DNA from: Elysia crispata
Taxonomy: Eukaryota > Mollusca > Gastropoda > Plakobranchidae
Length of the DNA: 64,000 bases
Assembly (NCBI GenBank): GCA_033675545.1
Contig: JAWDGP010006766.1
Coordinates: 86,001 to 150,000 of the forward strand
Direction: 5' to 3'
Part shown: in pieces, positions 34,505 to 47,739 of the stretch
How the letters are laid out: the number at the start of each line of letters is the position of its first letter
Position numbering within the stretch: the first letter of the stretch is position 1
The notes under the pieces: model-generated
The model's database searches: none
Told to the model about the DNA's origin: nothing
What the model saw: the letters and a program-made list of their open reading frames with translations, nothing else
Program-made: the position numbers and the translations under genes

Positions 34505-35241
34505 TTGTTTTTAGCGACATATCCAAATTAGCCAACAGATTTTAAAACATCATCATGTCCAAACTTTGTATGATGTATCCAACTATACAATACGATACCA
34601 GTTTTCCAGTTTTGATTTTTTTTGGGGGGTGGCATGTATTTAGGGTGCACTCTTCATTTTTATGATAAATTTGTTCATTTGATGCATCCAGCTTGTCTTC
34701 AAAACACGTCTTGAGTTCGGTTAAAGAACTAAGTAGATCTAAAATCAAATTTACATCAAATATCTTCAGTTCTAATGCAAACAGGGAATGGGATTACTCT
34801 GAAAAAGTGAAGCTTTCCCTGTCAGTACGTCTCAGCTAGCACAACAACCCGCACCAGTCTGCTGCTTGTGCAGTGAGGAATCTGCATGTTTATACAACGT
34901 CCAAGTGCACACGACTGAAAAACGGATACTATTTCAACTCAAAAAGAGGTAACAGGTTATTATTCAACATCACGATAATACCTCATACGTCCTCTAATGT
35001 TTTTTTTTTTTTTTTGTCAAATCTACAAAGAATGGCTCTAACAAATTAAATAAGGCAATTCTAGAGACGCTCTTATTGGACTGTCAGTCACAGTACAGGC
35101 CTGGTTGAAACTCGCTTTTTGTCTGATAATCGTCTTATGATAGTCTGCCTCAAGACACGTTCTGAGCTCTGAAAATTCCAAATAAAGAAATCGAGGTAAA
35201 ATAATTTGAGGAAGGAAAACAATTTTGATCATTTATTGTCA

Positions 35242-35276
35242 GAGAGAAGGAGAGAAATAGAGAGATAGATAAATAG

Positions 35277-35368
<92 letters not shown>
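35242..35368. repeat. (GATA)n/(GA)n microsatellite
   Basis: (GATA)n grading into a long (GA)n run. The reading frames it opens are artefacts. Confidence 0.97.
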
Positions 35369-35369
<1 letters not shown>

Positions 35370-36125
35370 AATTTAACTATTTCAGTGCTGAGCGATTTGA
35401 AATGCGTCAACCACTGATCACTGACAAGAAATCCAGGTGGTTTGTGGAGTGAACTAACGCAACCACCATAGAACCGTCTCTACTTTTATTCATACGAACG
35501 TTTGTCTGGCCTTGATAGAGCGATAGTCATTTTTTGAAGAACCAACCGAAAAAAACTTCATTGACCTGGCAGCTTCAGCACTTGAAACTCTAGAAACGCA
35601 GTTATAGAGAGGATTCTATTATATTTAACAATTTCGTGAAGGACAGTGTCTAAAAAGCTGGACAATTGGTGACTCATTTCTTAAAGTAGCGCGAAAATAG
35701 TGCTTCTATTAATGGCAACCAAGATATTGATGTTGACTATTTCATGTATGTTGACTTTTTCATGTTAGAAAACTTTTCTTTCTTTAGATAAAGCTTTTTT
35801 CATAGAGAGTCATATTGGTGTTCTCTGCCCTTAAGATATATATAAGTTTTACAGTATTAAACTATAGACATTTCTGACTCCAATATTTTCGTAAGATGAT
35901 TTAAAACAAGGGTTTTACATAACTGTTCTCTAGACATTACTGGTTCTGTCAGGCCAAAATTTGAATCTGATAACTTTGAAATCGGTTATTCTATACCACA
36001 ATAAACCTTCACAGATAATGACTAGGCTTCCGTATATTATTGAAATGTCTCCAAACATACACGTAATTCGACTGCAATACCATGCTCTTCATACTGATTA
36101 ATATTTGACTCGTACAAGTCCTTAC

Positions 36126-36294
36126 TACTCGGGCTCGCCTGCTTTTTCTCAAAGCGTACAACAATTGGTTTATCGCTCGGTATTAGGCGGATCTCCTGGT
36201 GCGTGGACTTCAGTTCTGTGTAGAGGTCCACCATGCCGTAAGACAAGGTCACCCTCGGATCTTGGTTAAACACCAGCCGCTTGGTCATAACCAA
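36126..36294 (-). CDS. Polycystin-1-like exon E14 (GAIN-type region)
   Basis: 169 nt, phase 0 in (acceptor cttgacctatag-type, reading gacctatag), phase 1 out through GTAAGG. The translation includes LVFNQDPRVTLSYGMVDLYT then ELKSTHQEIRLIPSDKPIVV. The strand order V-x-x-L-x-x-x...I-x-x-I-x-x-x-x-P-I-x-V matches the segment of polycystin-1 proteins upstream of the GPS. A downstream donor, GTGTATG at 36,055-36,062, has the same phase and would add 21 codons; which one is used cannot be decided. Confidence 0.76.
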
Positions 36295-36529
36295 CTATAG
36301 GTCATGCAGATGAAAACAATTGATGCGATAAAAAAGTACTCTTTTGGGAGATGTAAGGCAGTCATAGGTAAAAAAAAAAATAATTGGAGAAAAAAAAAAC
36401 GACCTGAAGTTAACATCCTTACTTTGAATAAATTAGTGGGTGAAAATACCGACATCAGAAGAAAAATAAGTAACTCTTTTTATTAAAAAAAATCTAGATA
36501 ATTGTTGTAATATTAGTAGTAGATGTAGA

Positions 36530-36569
36530 AGAAGCAGTAGTAGTGGTAGTAGTAGTATTTGTAGTAGTG

Positions 36570-36642
<73 letters not shown>

Positions 36643-36715
36643 CAGTAGTAGTAGTGGTGGTAGTAGCAGTAGTAGTAGTAGTAGTAGTAGTAGTGGAGGG
36701 GGTGCTTGTGGCTGC
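36530..36715. repeat. (GTA)n trinucleotide microsatellite
   Basis: Long imperfect (GTA)n, poly-Val/Ser in translation, in the E13-E14 intron. Confidence 0.97.
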
Positions 36716-36830
36716 AGCAGCAGCAGTAACAGTTCGAACTAGAGTTTTTGAGCCAGTAATAATTTTAGGAACCGTGTTAATTGAAGTACTGAATATAAGG
36801 TTGTGATCGTGGCATTCGATCTCTACTCAC

Positions 36831-37043
36831 CACGTTCGTAATGAGGTTGTCCTCTCGCCTTATTCTTTTATTACTAGGTCCATGGGATGAAAGCGTTTCC
36901 ACAACAACTTTCCATGGAATGTTTATGCTTGTTTTCCTGCCCCCAAATTGTGCTTCCAAAAATATAGAAGACCCATTATCGGAAAAGTCTGCCCACCACA
37001 TAAAAACAGTCGTCTCATTAAAATCCTTTCTAACAACATGATC
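36831..37043 (-). CDS. Polycystin-1-like exon E13 (extracellular)
   Basis: 213 nt, phase 0 both ends. The acceptor is a poly-T tract ending cag and the donor is consensus, GTGAGTAG. It contains FNETTVFMWWADFSDNGSSI then FLEAQFGGRKTSINIPW, with sequons NET and NGS, and ends with a basic RIRREDNLITNV. It lies in the REJ/GAIN part of the receptor. Confidence 0.8.
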
Positions 37044-37164
37044 CTGAAAAAAAAAAAGATTATATTGGAAGAGTTCGAGTTAAGCATACAATAACAAATA
37101 AAATTTCATTTCCTGCCGCTATACCACAAAGTTAATTTTTAGTGCTGCTTTTACTTATGCAACT

Positions 37165-37699
<535 letters not shown>

Positions 37700-37747
37700 A
37701 TTGTACCACCTCTACTTCTGTGAAATGTGGATCCATCATTTCAATAC

Positions 37748-37866
37748 AGAATATGAACTAGCAAGCATGGATTGGGAAACTCCAAAACTGCCTCCGCCAG
37801 ATAAAGTAAAAACTGCAATGCCAACGGAGAAAGTGATGTTCACGGCATTTGTGAAAGCTACAGGAT
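37748..37866 (-). CDS. Possible polycystin-1-like exon E12
   Basis: A candidate exon of 119 nt after cttgacag, ending at a weak donor, GTATTG, in phase 0 (compatible with E13). It would code PVAFTNAVNITFSVGIAVFT then LSGGGSFGVSQSMLASS. Its phase-1 entry does not match the phase-0 end of E11, so a further small exon (possibly with the good donor GTGAGAGG at 38,009-38,016) would be needed. An overlapping 83-codon plus-strand frame also exists. Confidence 0.4.
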
Positions 37867-38856
37867 CTGTCAAGACTGAACTGCTTTCAAAATGTAAATA
37901 TCTCAAATTAGAGTACTACTCCAGCCCCATGATCAAGTTATCTAAGTTTTAGAAACGGTATTAGAGAAGGACGTACTGAAAAATTTGACGTGTTGCTGTA
38001 CACGGTATCCTCTCACCTAACTTGCAATGAGCACCTTGAACACCTTCGAAGATTCTCAGTATTATTTATTTTCTCGATATTGCATTCGTTCTCTCCAATC
38101 GACTTTTTGCATGAGGCTTTTCCACCCTTACTTGCTTTAAAAAGTTCACATCAACAGAGAAGTTTGGTCACTTATATGAACTGCAGATGCATAGGTTAAG
38201 TCCACAAAAAGGTGATTACTGTCAAAGATTTTCTCACATCATCAGATGGCAAAATGGTAGGAACTTGATTGGAGGTTAACTAGAGAATATTTAGTTTCGC
38301 TACCGTTTACTTCATGATGAGACTTTTAGTGCGCTACTCGAAAACAACTTGATTCTCGGAGTCAGTTTCTGATAGAAATTCAAGGAAATCGAAATAACTC
38401 AATATTTAGAGTTTAGAAATCCACATTTCACGCAGAAAGTTTCCTTGTACTCCACCACTTTTTTAAACAATGCATAAAAAAATGACAAACTGGGATGCTG
38501 CAGGCCAATTGGAGCATAATGTATGATGTATATTTATGCAATTTTTTTCGTGTGGTAATTGTTTTTTTTTCGTTCGCTCTCTTGTTTATAATTCCAAAGT
38601 TCAATTTAAATAAAAAAAATCAGTGGTAAACAGATAGATTGTCAAACCAGTAAATGTATCCTGTTTTGCTATGCTTTTGTCATTCCCGATAGAGCTGGTA
38701 CAAAATAGTTCGTCCACGCTCAAAATGCTTTACACAAAAGCTAAACAAAAAAATAAAGACAATTGGCGCCCAAAAAATTAATGAGAAAGAGAGTAATATA
38801 CATACTAATATAATACTGCAGAACAAAAATCTTAAATGAAAAAAAAAATAATTTAC

Positions 38857-38986
38857 GATTTTCTCATACAGGTTCATCAAATCTAATGATGCTCTGCAAA
38901 TTCTTTTCCTCAGATCTGTTTGGAAGTCGAGTTCCTGTCGGTGGATATAAGGAGAGACATTCGTTACTAAGCTTTCCGCTACAGGA
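38857..38986 (-). CDS. Polycystin-1-like exon E11 (extracellular helical region)
   Basis: 130 nt, phase 2 in and phase 0 out, acceptor caaaacttcag, donor GTAAAT. The translation PVAESLVTNVSPYIHRQELD then FQTDLRKRICRASLDLMNLY is amphipathic helix of the type found in the REJ/GAIN region of this family. The phase fits E10 if E10 uses the GTACGA donor. Confidence 0.68.
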
Positions 38987-39841
38987 CTGAAGTTTTGGCA
39001 GTCTTAATCGATACTTACAGATAGATAGATAGAGTCACTGATAAAGGGATACACAGATAGATATTGGACTATATACATAAATATATAGATAGCTGCGTAT
39101 GCATATCATAACTATGCAGGTCAGAACTATGAGCACAAAGATAATTCTGAAAGTTTCAGACTCTCAACCCAAATCTTTTTCTTCCCAAGGAAGTGAACAA
39201 CGAGTGATTGCTCTAATAAAAACAATTTCCTTTGCTAATTGAAATACAGCAACACTCTTAGTGTTTGTTTTTACACTTTTATAAATTTATTATAATTTGT
39301 TCTCCGATTTAACTAATCTTCAGAGGGTTTCCATGTACTTTCTTAATTTCGCCACCTGTGTTACTACTTGACTTTTTATGTTATCTATATTTCTAAACTA
39401 CTTAATGTTATCAGGCACCTCCCCCCTTTATGAATCTTCCGATTTCTGTTTGTCTTTCCGTTTGTCTGTGTATTTTTTATATTTATTTATCTATCTATCT
39501 GTCTGTCTATCTATTTTTCTCTTATCTCTCTTTCGACTTTTCTTTTAGCTTTTTCTCTTTCTCCATTTCTCTTTTATTTATCCCTCTTCCCATTTTCTTT
39601 GTTCTGAAGCCCCTCTCCATTATGGAAAAAAGAATTACTGGGATATTAGCGAAAGAGAGAAAGAGAAAAGCGCTTTTTTTTCTCTCCCTCTCTCTCTCAC
39701 TCCCTCTTTCTCTCCATATTTTTCTCCCTTATCAATATCCAATATGCATCAAATAATTATGGTAACATTATGATTGTTAAGTATGTTATGTTTTGTATAG
39801 AAATATGCTACTTAAAGAAAACTGCTTGTACCTGATCGTAC

Positions 39842-39898
39842 GTAAGACCTGCAGGGAAAGGATCATTCAACACTTTGATGATGGATAGCAAACTCCAT
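39842..39898 (-). CDS. Polycystin-1-like exon E10 (extracellular)
   Basis: 57 nt coding WSLLSIIKVLNDPFPAGL, with an acceptor of the form gcctccag-type at 39,899. Two donors are possible: GTACGA (39,834-39,841), which fits the phase of E11, and GTACAAG ten bases later, which does not. It joins E9 in phase 2, giving LDELTVWSLLSII. Confidence 0.65.
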
Positions 39899-40277
39899 CT
39901 GGAGGAAAAGTAGGATGTAAAGCCGGTTCAGTCACAAACCTACATCACTCTCAGAGCAGGCGGTAAGGGAAGCGAAAAAACGAGACCCGGAAAGAATAAA
40001 AAAAAATTCTCTGAATCGAGCTGGGACTTTAATAAGGCACCAATCACCCTGCCGAGATGACGACGGGCGAGTTGATGATAACCGCAGCATCACCCTGTCG
40101 TTCAGGATTGGAAGATGGTGGGTTTTACATCATTTATCAAGTTCAGGACACTTGTGAAACACATTACAGCATGATAGAGCTGGTTCTATGAAAACATTAT
40201 GAGCGATAAAATCCACATTTTTAGTTTTATGTGAGATGATAGAACCAGTTTCGTTGTACTTCATATAATTTGCTTAC

Positions 40278-40366
40278 ACTGTCAGCTCGTCCAGTTCATC
40301 CGTTGATTGCAGCAATGTTGTGAAAATAAGCCTCTTGGTGTATTCCATGTTTTTTAAATAAGTCTC
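40278..40366 (-). CDS. Polycystin-1-like exon E9 (extracellular)
   Basis: 89 nt, phase 0 in and phase 2 out. The acceptor is a T-run followed by gcctcacag and the donor is GTAAGC. It codes ETYLKNMEYTKRLIFTTLLQ then STDELDELT, helical in character. Phases fit E8 and E10. Confidence 0.7.
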
Positions 40367-40479
40367 CTGTGAGGCAAAAAAAAAAAAACCTAATAGAGGT
40401 ACAACAAATTTAATATTTAGATAACATAAAACAGGAATAAGTTAGAGACAGACAAAAAAAGTTGTTTACTATTTCCACT

Positions 40480-40677
40480 TCAAAACAATATTTTGCCAAA
40501 AAAAAAACCAAAACAAATAAAAAAAAAAAACAAAAAAAAAAACAAAAAAAAAACAAAAAAAAAAAAATACATCACCCCCTCGAAAAACAAAAAAGAAAAA
40601 CAAAAAAAAAATACATCACCCCCTCGAAAAACAAAAAAGAAAAACAAAAAAAAAAATACATCACCCCCTCGAAAAAC

Positions 40678-40706
<29 letters not shown>
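40480..40706. repeat. A-rich tract with three ~46-bp units
   Basis: Poly-A-rich sequence with three copies of atacatcaccccctcgaaaa plus an A-rich arm. The Lys-rich plus-strand frames and Phe-rich minus-strand frames are artefacts. Confidence 0.95.
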
Positions 40707-40709
<3 letters not shown>

Positions 40710-40784
40710 TTAACTCTATAAGTCTAAGTATTGTAATACTTTTAGTTTGATTATTAGATGCTTTATATTTCATCACAATTCTGC

Positions 40785-42490
40785 GTTGGTATACGCGAAG
40801 GTTATACCTTGATGCGGCCCATTCTGGGTGGGTATACCACAAGTTTATATCTTGACGTTACCTACGTTGGATGGATATACTAAAAGGTTATACCTTGATG
40901 CGGCCCATTCTGGGTGGATATACCACAAGTTCATATCTTGACGTGACCTATGTTGGATGGATATACTAAAAGGTTATACCTTGATGGGGCCCATTCTGGG
41001 TGGATATACCACAAGTTCATATCTTGACGTTACCTATGTTGGATGGATATACTAAAAGGTTATACCTTGATGTGATTCATTCTGGGTGGATATACCACAA
41101 GTTTATATCTTGAGGTGACCTACGTTGGATGGATATACTAAAAGGTTATACCTTGATGTTATTCATTCTGGGTGGATATACCACAAGTTTATATCTTGAC
41201 GTTACCTACGTTGGATGGATATACTAAAAGGTTATACCTTGATGCGACCCATTCTGGGTGGATATACCACAAGTTTATATCTTGACGTGACCTATGTTGG
41301 ATGGATATACTAAAAGGTTATACCTTGATGTGATTCATTCTGGGTGGGTATACCACAAGTTTATATCTTGACGTGACCTATGTTGGATGGATATACTAAA
41401 AGGTTATACCTTGATGTGATTCATTCTGGGTGGATATACCACAAGTTTATATCTTGACGTGACCTATGTTGGATGGATATACTAAAAGGTTATACCTTGA
41501 TGCGACCCATTCTGGGTGGGTATACCACAAGTTTATATCTTGACGTGACCTATGTTGGATGGATATACTAAAAGGTTATACCTTGATGTGATTCATTCTG
41601 GGTGGATATACCACAAGTTTATATCTTGACGTGACCTATGTTGGATGGATATACTAAAAGGTTATACCTTGATGTGATTCATTCTGGGTCGATATACCAC
41701 AAGTTCATATCTTGACGTTACCTATGTTGGATGGATATACTAAAAGGTTATACCTTGATGTGATTCATTCTGGATGGATATACCACAAGTTTATATCTTG
41801 ACGTGACCTATGTTGGATGGATATACTAAAAGGTTATACCTTGATGTGATTCATTCTGGGTCGATATACCACAAGTTTATATCTTGACGTGACCTATGTT
41901 GGATGGATATACTAAAAGGTTATACCTTGATGTGATTCATTCTGGGTGGATATACCACAAGTTTATATCTTGACGTTACCTATGTTGGATGGATATACTA
42001 AAAGGCTATACCTTGATGTGATTCATTCTGGGTCGATATACCACAAGTTCATATCTTGACGTTACCTATGTTGGATGGATATACTAAAAGGTTATACCTT
42101 GATGCGGCCCATTCTGGGTGGATACACCACAAGTTCATATCTTGACGTGACCTATGTTGGATGGATATACTAAAAGGTTATACCTTGATGTGATTCATTC
42201 TGGGTGGATATACCACAAGTTTATATCTTGGCGTGACCTATGTTGGATGGATATACTAAAAGGTTATACCTTGATGTGATTCATTCTGGGTGGATATACC
42301 ACAAGTTTATATCTTGACGTTACCTATGTTGGATGGATATACTAAAAGGTTATACATTGATGCGGCCCATTCTGGGTGGATATACCACAAGTTTATATCT
42401 TGACGTTACCTATGTTGGATGGATATACTAAAAGGTTATACCTTGATGTGACCCACTCTGGATGTATGCACTACAAAGTTATAACTTGAT
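40785..42490. repeat. 86-bp higher-order minisatellite (two 43-bp half units)
   Basis: About 20 copies of an 86-bp unit. Each unit is two diverged 43-bp halves: ggttataccttgatgtgatt then cattctgggtggatatacca, and caagtttatatcttgacgtg then acctatgttggatggatata. The halves share ttata-c-ttga-gt and tgg-tggatatac. Copies are highly alike. The array lies in the E8-E9 intron. Confidence 0.95.
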
Positions 42491-42639
42491 GTCACTATGA
42501 ACTCACAACACTTGCTATTGAGAAAGTGAAGGACGTGTTTATTAATTTGGAACCTAGTATTCATTAGGCAACTTTTGTTTGTGTGTATGTGTGTGTGAGT
42601 GGGGGGGTTACTCTTTTGATGTTTGTTTTTCTTTTCATT

Positions 42640-42643
42640 TTTC

Positions 42644-42695
<52 letters not shown>
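42640..42695. repeat. (AT)n microsatellite
   Basis: (AT)n of about 45 bp, preceded by a T-rich stretch. Confidence 0.95.
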
Positions 42696-43019
42696 TACCT
42701 TGGCAGAAAAAGGAAATTTTAAAACGAGAACGCTGTCTCACAATGAATTTCCGTTTTATTATTCTTTCATGGTGTTTCATTTGATCTCAGTCAACTATGC
42801 TCAACAATACAACCATCTACTCTACAGTCCTTAGGCCTTTCTGTCTCTATACGACTTTGAGATTAGCTTCCTCTATAAAATCACTGTCCTCGTTAAATGA
42901 AGTATCATCATTAAACCACTGGCGAGAGATCTCCTCCCAGAGTTTTCGTAAAAATAAAAGCTTTTACTGCACTCAGATGTCTGCAACTTCATGTGGCACC
43001 AACTATATCTCTCCATCTG

Positions 43020-43570
43020 TCGATAGAAACACAGATTTCTTTAACTTCAGTCGGCTTCCACCATCTCCAACCATCATTTTGTCGAAAGCAACAAAAAAAA
43101 AAAAGATGTCTATAACTTCAGTCGGCGCCTACAATCTCCCATCATCTTTTGAGACCAACAACAGATTTCTTTAACTTCAGTCGGCGCCCACCATCTCCAA
43201 CCATCATTCTGTCGAGAATAGCAACGGATGTCAAAAACTTTGGTTGGCGCCCACCATCACCCACTATGGTTCCGTCGAGAGCAACAAAAAAAGATGCCTA
43301 TAACTTCAGTCGGCTCCCACCATCTCCCGCCATCATTCTGTCGAGGAAAGCAACGGATGTCAATAACTTCAGTCGACTCCCACCATCTCCCACTATGATT
43401 CCGTCGAGAACAACAACAGATGTCTCTAAATTCAGTCGGCGCCCACCATCTGCCACCATTTGTCGAGAACAACCGGAGATGTCTATAAGTTCAGCTGACG
43501 CCCACCATATCCAGACATTTGTCAAGAACAACCACAGATGTCTATAGCTTCAATTGGCAGCCACAATCTC
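43020..43570. repeat. ~60-bp minisatellite, about nine copies
   Basis: Units around cttcagtcggcgcccaccat then ctccaaccatcattctgtcg then agaacaacaacagatgtc. In one plus-strand frame they read as a repeated FSRLPPSPTIILSR-type peptide. The units vary in length, so no single frame runs through all copies. No splice signals were seen; I treat this as non-coding. Confidence 0.88.
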
Positions 43571-44116
43571 ATCTGTCGAGAGCACCACGAGCACTTCCAA
43601 GCTCTTCGGTCATGGCTGTGCACCGTGAGAACTGGTTATTTTTTATTATTTCTATCAACCTTTATGTTTGTCTTTTATAAGTACATATATAATTATATTA
43701 ATCATATATATCATATAAATGATATATATATATACACACACACACACATTTAAACCTGTGTTTTAATATAATTTCTTTCTACGTATACTTCTGCTTAAGC
43801 CATTTCATGTATATCTCTATCTTACAGTCACAGCTGAATATTGTAAAATGAATAATATTTAAAAAGCTACATTATTTACACACTTCATTATTGTCCAGTC
43901 TATAAACGATAAAAACTTAATAGCCTCAATGTTCAGACTTTTAATCTGTATTTTTTTCACAGTAAGGAACATCAGTATCTTCAAGAAAAGAATATACGAT
44001 GCTTGTGCTACATTTAAATTAGCTTAAATAGAATTTTAAGGAAAATAAGCAGGGCGCTGAGAGATCATAGACCAATGAGACGTCAACAGAACTTTCTCGT
44101 CTTTTTCAAAGCTTAC

Positions 44117-44242
44117 AATGTCTGCAGCGTTGGTGTGATTTCTGCCGTCAGTCATGAAGAACATATATTGGATTTTGAAGGCAGTTTTGTATCTTGAAGG
44201 CTGTATTTTTCCAACCACCATGTGTTTCAAGGCACCGTAGCA
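44117..44242 (-). CDS. Polycystin-1-like exon E8 (extracellular)
   Basis: 126 nt (42 codons), phase 0 both ends. The acceptor is a T-run ending ttttcag and the donor is GTAAGC. It contains CYGALKHMVVGKIQPSRYKT then AFKIQYMFFMTDGRNHTNAA, with a sequon, NHT. Phases fit E7 and E9. It belongs to the helical part of the extracellular region. Confidence 0.78.
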
Positions 44243-45697
44243 CTGAAAATTTTTTTTTAGATATACAGACGTATCTTAGGTATCAAATAATAATTCACAA
44301 AAAAGTTGCAAACAGCATATCAATGGATCGCTGAAGTGAAAAGTTTTACAAGGCACAGCGGTTTAGGTGATTAATAAATTAATAAAACATATGTATTTGT
44401 TATGAAAACCAGTGCCTCAAACGATATTAAACTATTTTATCCCTCTTGGATCATAAATATATTCTCAGATTAGAATCTTTAAAGCAGGAATTTTATCGAT
44501 CTAAAATTTAATGAACCTACAGTTGCAGTTTACTTATAGCTCAGAGGACAAAACAATAATGTCTTTGTCAATCATCCCCCAACCATTGCAAAATGAGAAA
44601 AATAAATTCCTAATATAGTGGATGAGAAGCGCCTTGTATTGGAGGGCACAATTAGCTCCCTATGATCACTCTTTGTAAAAGGCACTAGGGATCACACAGA
44701 AGCACTGACAAGCACAAAGGCATGATCCGGGTATTCTCGATTCCCCTCCCCCCGTTGACACTATAACTGTTTTGGTCAAAGAAGGACTGGACTTTATGTT
44801 GGCTACGTTGTACACAACCATTGTGCTCTGGTGAAATATTGTTTTTAAACATTTCCAAAAAAATATTATTTAGATTTGTATTGTACATATTTGAAAGTGT
44901 TCAAAAATGTTTTAAGTGTTACTGTCTATGAGGTTAAAATAAATAAGAAATGAGGTCATTGTGTGTGTGTCTTGCGACTTATTGGTTTTTTTTTTATTTT
45001 GTTCGGTGTTTCTTATGCTTCAAAAAATGTTCGTGCTACTCTTTTTTATTCCTGACATGTTAGAAAAGGTTTTAAGTCAAACTATATAAACCCAATTAAA
45101 TTCATAAATCGTCTTTGTTTAAAAAACGTAGGGTTTTGTCTGTTCTATAATTTACTCTACTCTACCACCAATTGAAAAATTCCATAGCCTTTGTGATAAC
45201 GGATGCTTTAAAAAAAATTTATGAATCAAATTTGAATTAAGGCAAAAAGGAGAACAAGCGATTTTAAGAATTGCACCTATGAAAACTTCCAAACAATCAG
45301 TTCCTAAACCTGAACAAAGATATGTGAACAAGAGGGACGGTGATCTGTCACCGCTGGCCATACACAACCTGAGGACAAAGGTGACTGGATCACTCCTGAT
45401 CCACTTGCACTATCCTATGAAAAAGCACTAGAAAACACACAGTGTATGTATTCTCTCTTTCCCTTCTCCCAGTTTCATAAGATTCTAATTACATGTAGCG
45501 GTAAAAATTGTTGGGCATTGCTATTTTAAAGAAAAGGACATGGCATTTTTGTAATGTCATAAACAAGAAAGCTCTTGAGTAATTGGTTCAGCTCCATGAA
45601 GGATACTTTTACTGGTACAAATCACTTTCTATCATGATCTCAGGTGTCAATGACAAGAGGAGTAGCTTTCTTTTAGACTGGGGATCCTCAAACCAAC

Positions 45698-45768
45698 CTG
45701 TTCAATATCAACATCCAGGTAGCTGCCTTGAAAGATTTCTTGTGCTAAAGCCAACACAGCAGTCATAG
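45698..45768 (-). CDS. Polycystin-1-like exon E7 (extracellular)
   Basis: 71 nt coding MTAVLALAQEIFQGSYLDVD then IEQ, donor GTTGGT after CAG. Two leading bases complete an Ala codon with E6; phase 0 out to E8. The acceptor (tatccacaag) is moderate. Amphipathic helix. Confidence 0.72.
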
Positions 45769-46837
45769 CTTGTGGATAGATTAATAATAAAGAATGATTA
45801 TTGAACAAAAAAAGAAAACAACAACAATCAAACAAAAAACGAAGTAAATCTGAGTTATATCAGGTTATGTTTTAAATACCTCATTCAAGACCACAAAGCT
45901 AAAAGATCAAGTAAGCTTTTGAATGGATCGATACTGTGCACAGAACAAAATTGAAATATCTTACGGAACGCACAAGCTAAGACTATTGTCTACATGCCAA
46001 GGGTAGCACTTCGGGGACGCAAAAAACATGTGTAAAATCCAAGTGTATGGCAACACATCTGACCATGTAAAGGGCGGGATTTTTTTTACCAATATGGGAG
46101 ACACGAAATTAGAAATTGGCTGCCTTTAATGATATAAATGTAAAGAATTGTCGACGGAAATGGAAGACGCAAAATTCTAATAGTCATTTCGAATCGAGGA
46201 AAAAGGAAAACACACAAATATTTTTTTTATTGAGCTTTTTTTCGATAAATCTTCATATCATATAAGAGTATGTGACTGAAATAATCTTCATATTTCGATA
46301 AATCTTCATCTTACATAAGGCTGTGTGACTGAAATAATGTTCAAATTTCTAGAATATTTTTTTTTTCTTTGCAGAGGACGATTTCATGTGGTTTCGTCGA
46401 AAAATAAATAGATCTAATATCCAACTATAAAAAATAAATCTTTAATTTCAGTAAAACTAAGCTGCATCCTTCAAAGCTGGATGCAAATCCTCGACATACA
46501 ATTTTATACTTAAAATTCCTTATCATGACTTCCTTTTAGTTAACAACTAAGAATTCCTTTGTAGACAATTCACTTATACAGTAACCTAACTTAAAAATGC
46601 CTTTGAGTATTCACATATTTTTGTAGTGGGTTGTTGTTTTTTTTTAAGATAAGCCTTTTAAACTTTGTTACAGTTTGATATGAAAAGCTTTTCTTATTCA
46701 GCTAATTCAAATCGATCGGCTCATGCAGCTGCTATCTTTTTTGAATTTGTACTTTCAGTTGTTTTTTTTTTTTTACCTCGAATCGAAAGTCGAAGACAAT
46801 GAACACCACAGCTAGTTGAACAAGCATCCAGACTTAC

Positions 46838-46916
46838 CAAACGCTGGAGTACGTGCGGCCGCCTGACACCGCAGCACTAGCCCAGCTCTCAACACGTTCA
46901 GGTTGGGGTCTTTCGG
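46838..46916 (-). CDS. Polycystin-1-like exon E6 (extracellular)
   Basis: 79 nt with a consensus donor, GTAAGTC, and acceptor gcaacag. Phase 0 in, phase 1 out: PKDPNLNVLRAGLVLRCQAA then ARTPAF. A second frame is open across the exon but does not agree in phase with E5 and E7. Markedly GC-richer than its surroundings. Confidence 0.74.
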
Positions 46917-46959
46917 CTGTTGCGAATCGAGGCCAAAGTATGCTTCACGTTATGCTTAG

Positions 46960-47300
46960 AGCTGATCTTACATCAAAGTTGTTTACTCATTCAATGAGAA
47001 TTTAAAGCGTTGAAAGGAATGCTGAGCTCTGATCTTATAATTATCATTGTTGTTTACTCATTCAATGAGAATTTAAAGTGTTGAAAGGAATGCTGAGTTC
47101 TAATCTTACATCATAGTTCTTTACTCATTCAATGAGAATTTAAAGTGTTGAAAGGAATGCTGAGTTCTGATCTTACATCAAAGTTGTTTACTCATTCAAT
47201 GAGAATTTAAAGAGTTGAAGGGAATGCTGAGTTCTGATCTAATAATTATCATTGTTGTTTACTCATTCAATGAGAATTTAAAGTGTTGAAAGGAATGAAG
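46960..47300. repeat. ~62-75-bp tandem repeat, five copies
   Basis: Units around gttgtttactcattcaatga then gaatttaaagtgttgaaagg then aatgctgagttctgatctta, between E5 and E6. Confidence 0.93.
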
Positions 47301-47518
47301 TTGTACAATACAGCGAAGAGATGAGGTGGCCTAGGGCTTTGACAATGAATTTCAAGATTTTTTTTTAAGGTATAATCACCAAAACTGTTTCAGTGAGCAT
47401 GTAGGGCACGCAAAGAATTGGATTGGCAAGAATGTTTGTAGAGGAATTTTAAAAAATTGTGAACATTTCTTACTTCCACCGAAGAAGAGCTATATAAAAA
47501 GTATAAGGAAATTCTTAC

Positions 47519-47601
47519 TTTTAGTGCGTTGTAAAAGTAGGCAGGAAGCGAGAGCAAACTAAATGGCTTTTGGCAATATTGCTTTTCCAGATTCCGCATG
47601 G
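47519..47601 (-). CDS. Polycystin-1-like exon E5 (extracellular)
   Basis: 83 nt, phase 1 in and phase 0 out, donor GTAAGAAT. It codes MRNLEKQYCQKPFSLLSLPA then YFYNALK. The acceptor (gaaacctgaaag) is weak. Phases fit E4 and E6 exactly. Confidence 0.68.
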
Positions 47602-47739
47602 CTTTCAGGTTTCGTTACAAACGAGAATGAGATGCGGTCAACAATATTATAAAAGGCCGCAGCAGGCAGGAAATCAAAGCTAGCGAGAAACGATAGCAAT
47701 CAGGGAATCACAGCAAACAGGAGACCAAATCAAGTGGAG

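Noticed and set aside
35040..35172. Minus-strand ELRTCLEADYHKT stretch as an exon, with similar short motifs at 34.70 and 36.05 kb
   Set aside because: The acceptor is reasonable and the motif similarity (ELRTCLE, ELKTCFE, ELRVCLE) is curious, but E14 joins E15 in phase without it and the matches are too short to prove homology.
37701..37952. 83-codon plus-strand frame as a separate gene
   Set aside because: Overlaps a better-fitting minus-strand candidate exon (E12) and begins in repeat-flanking sequence; no splice or promoter support.
40048..40095. Short GC-rich minus-strand segment reading GDAAVIINSPVVISA as an exon
   Set aside because: Bounded by AG and GT, but its length is not a multiple of three and E9 joins E10 in phase without it. 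Might be an alternative exon.
43020..43570. Proline-rich repeat protein gene (FSRLPPSPTIILSR repeats)
   Set aside because: Unit length varies so no frame spans the array, and no start, splice or domain evidence exists.
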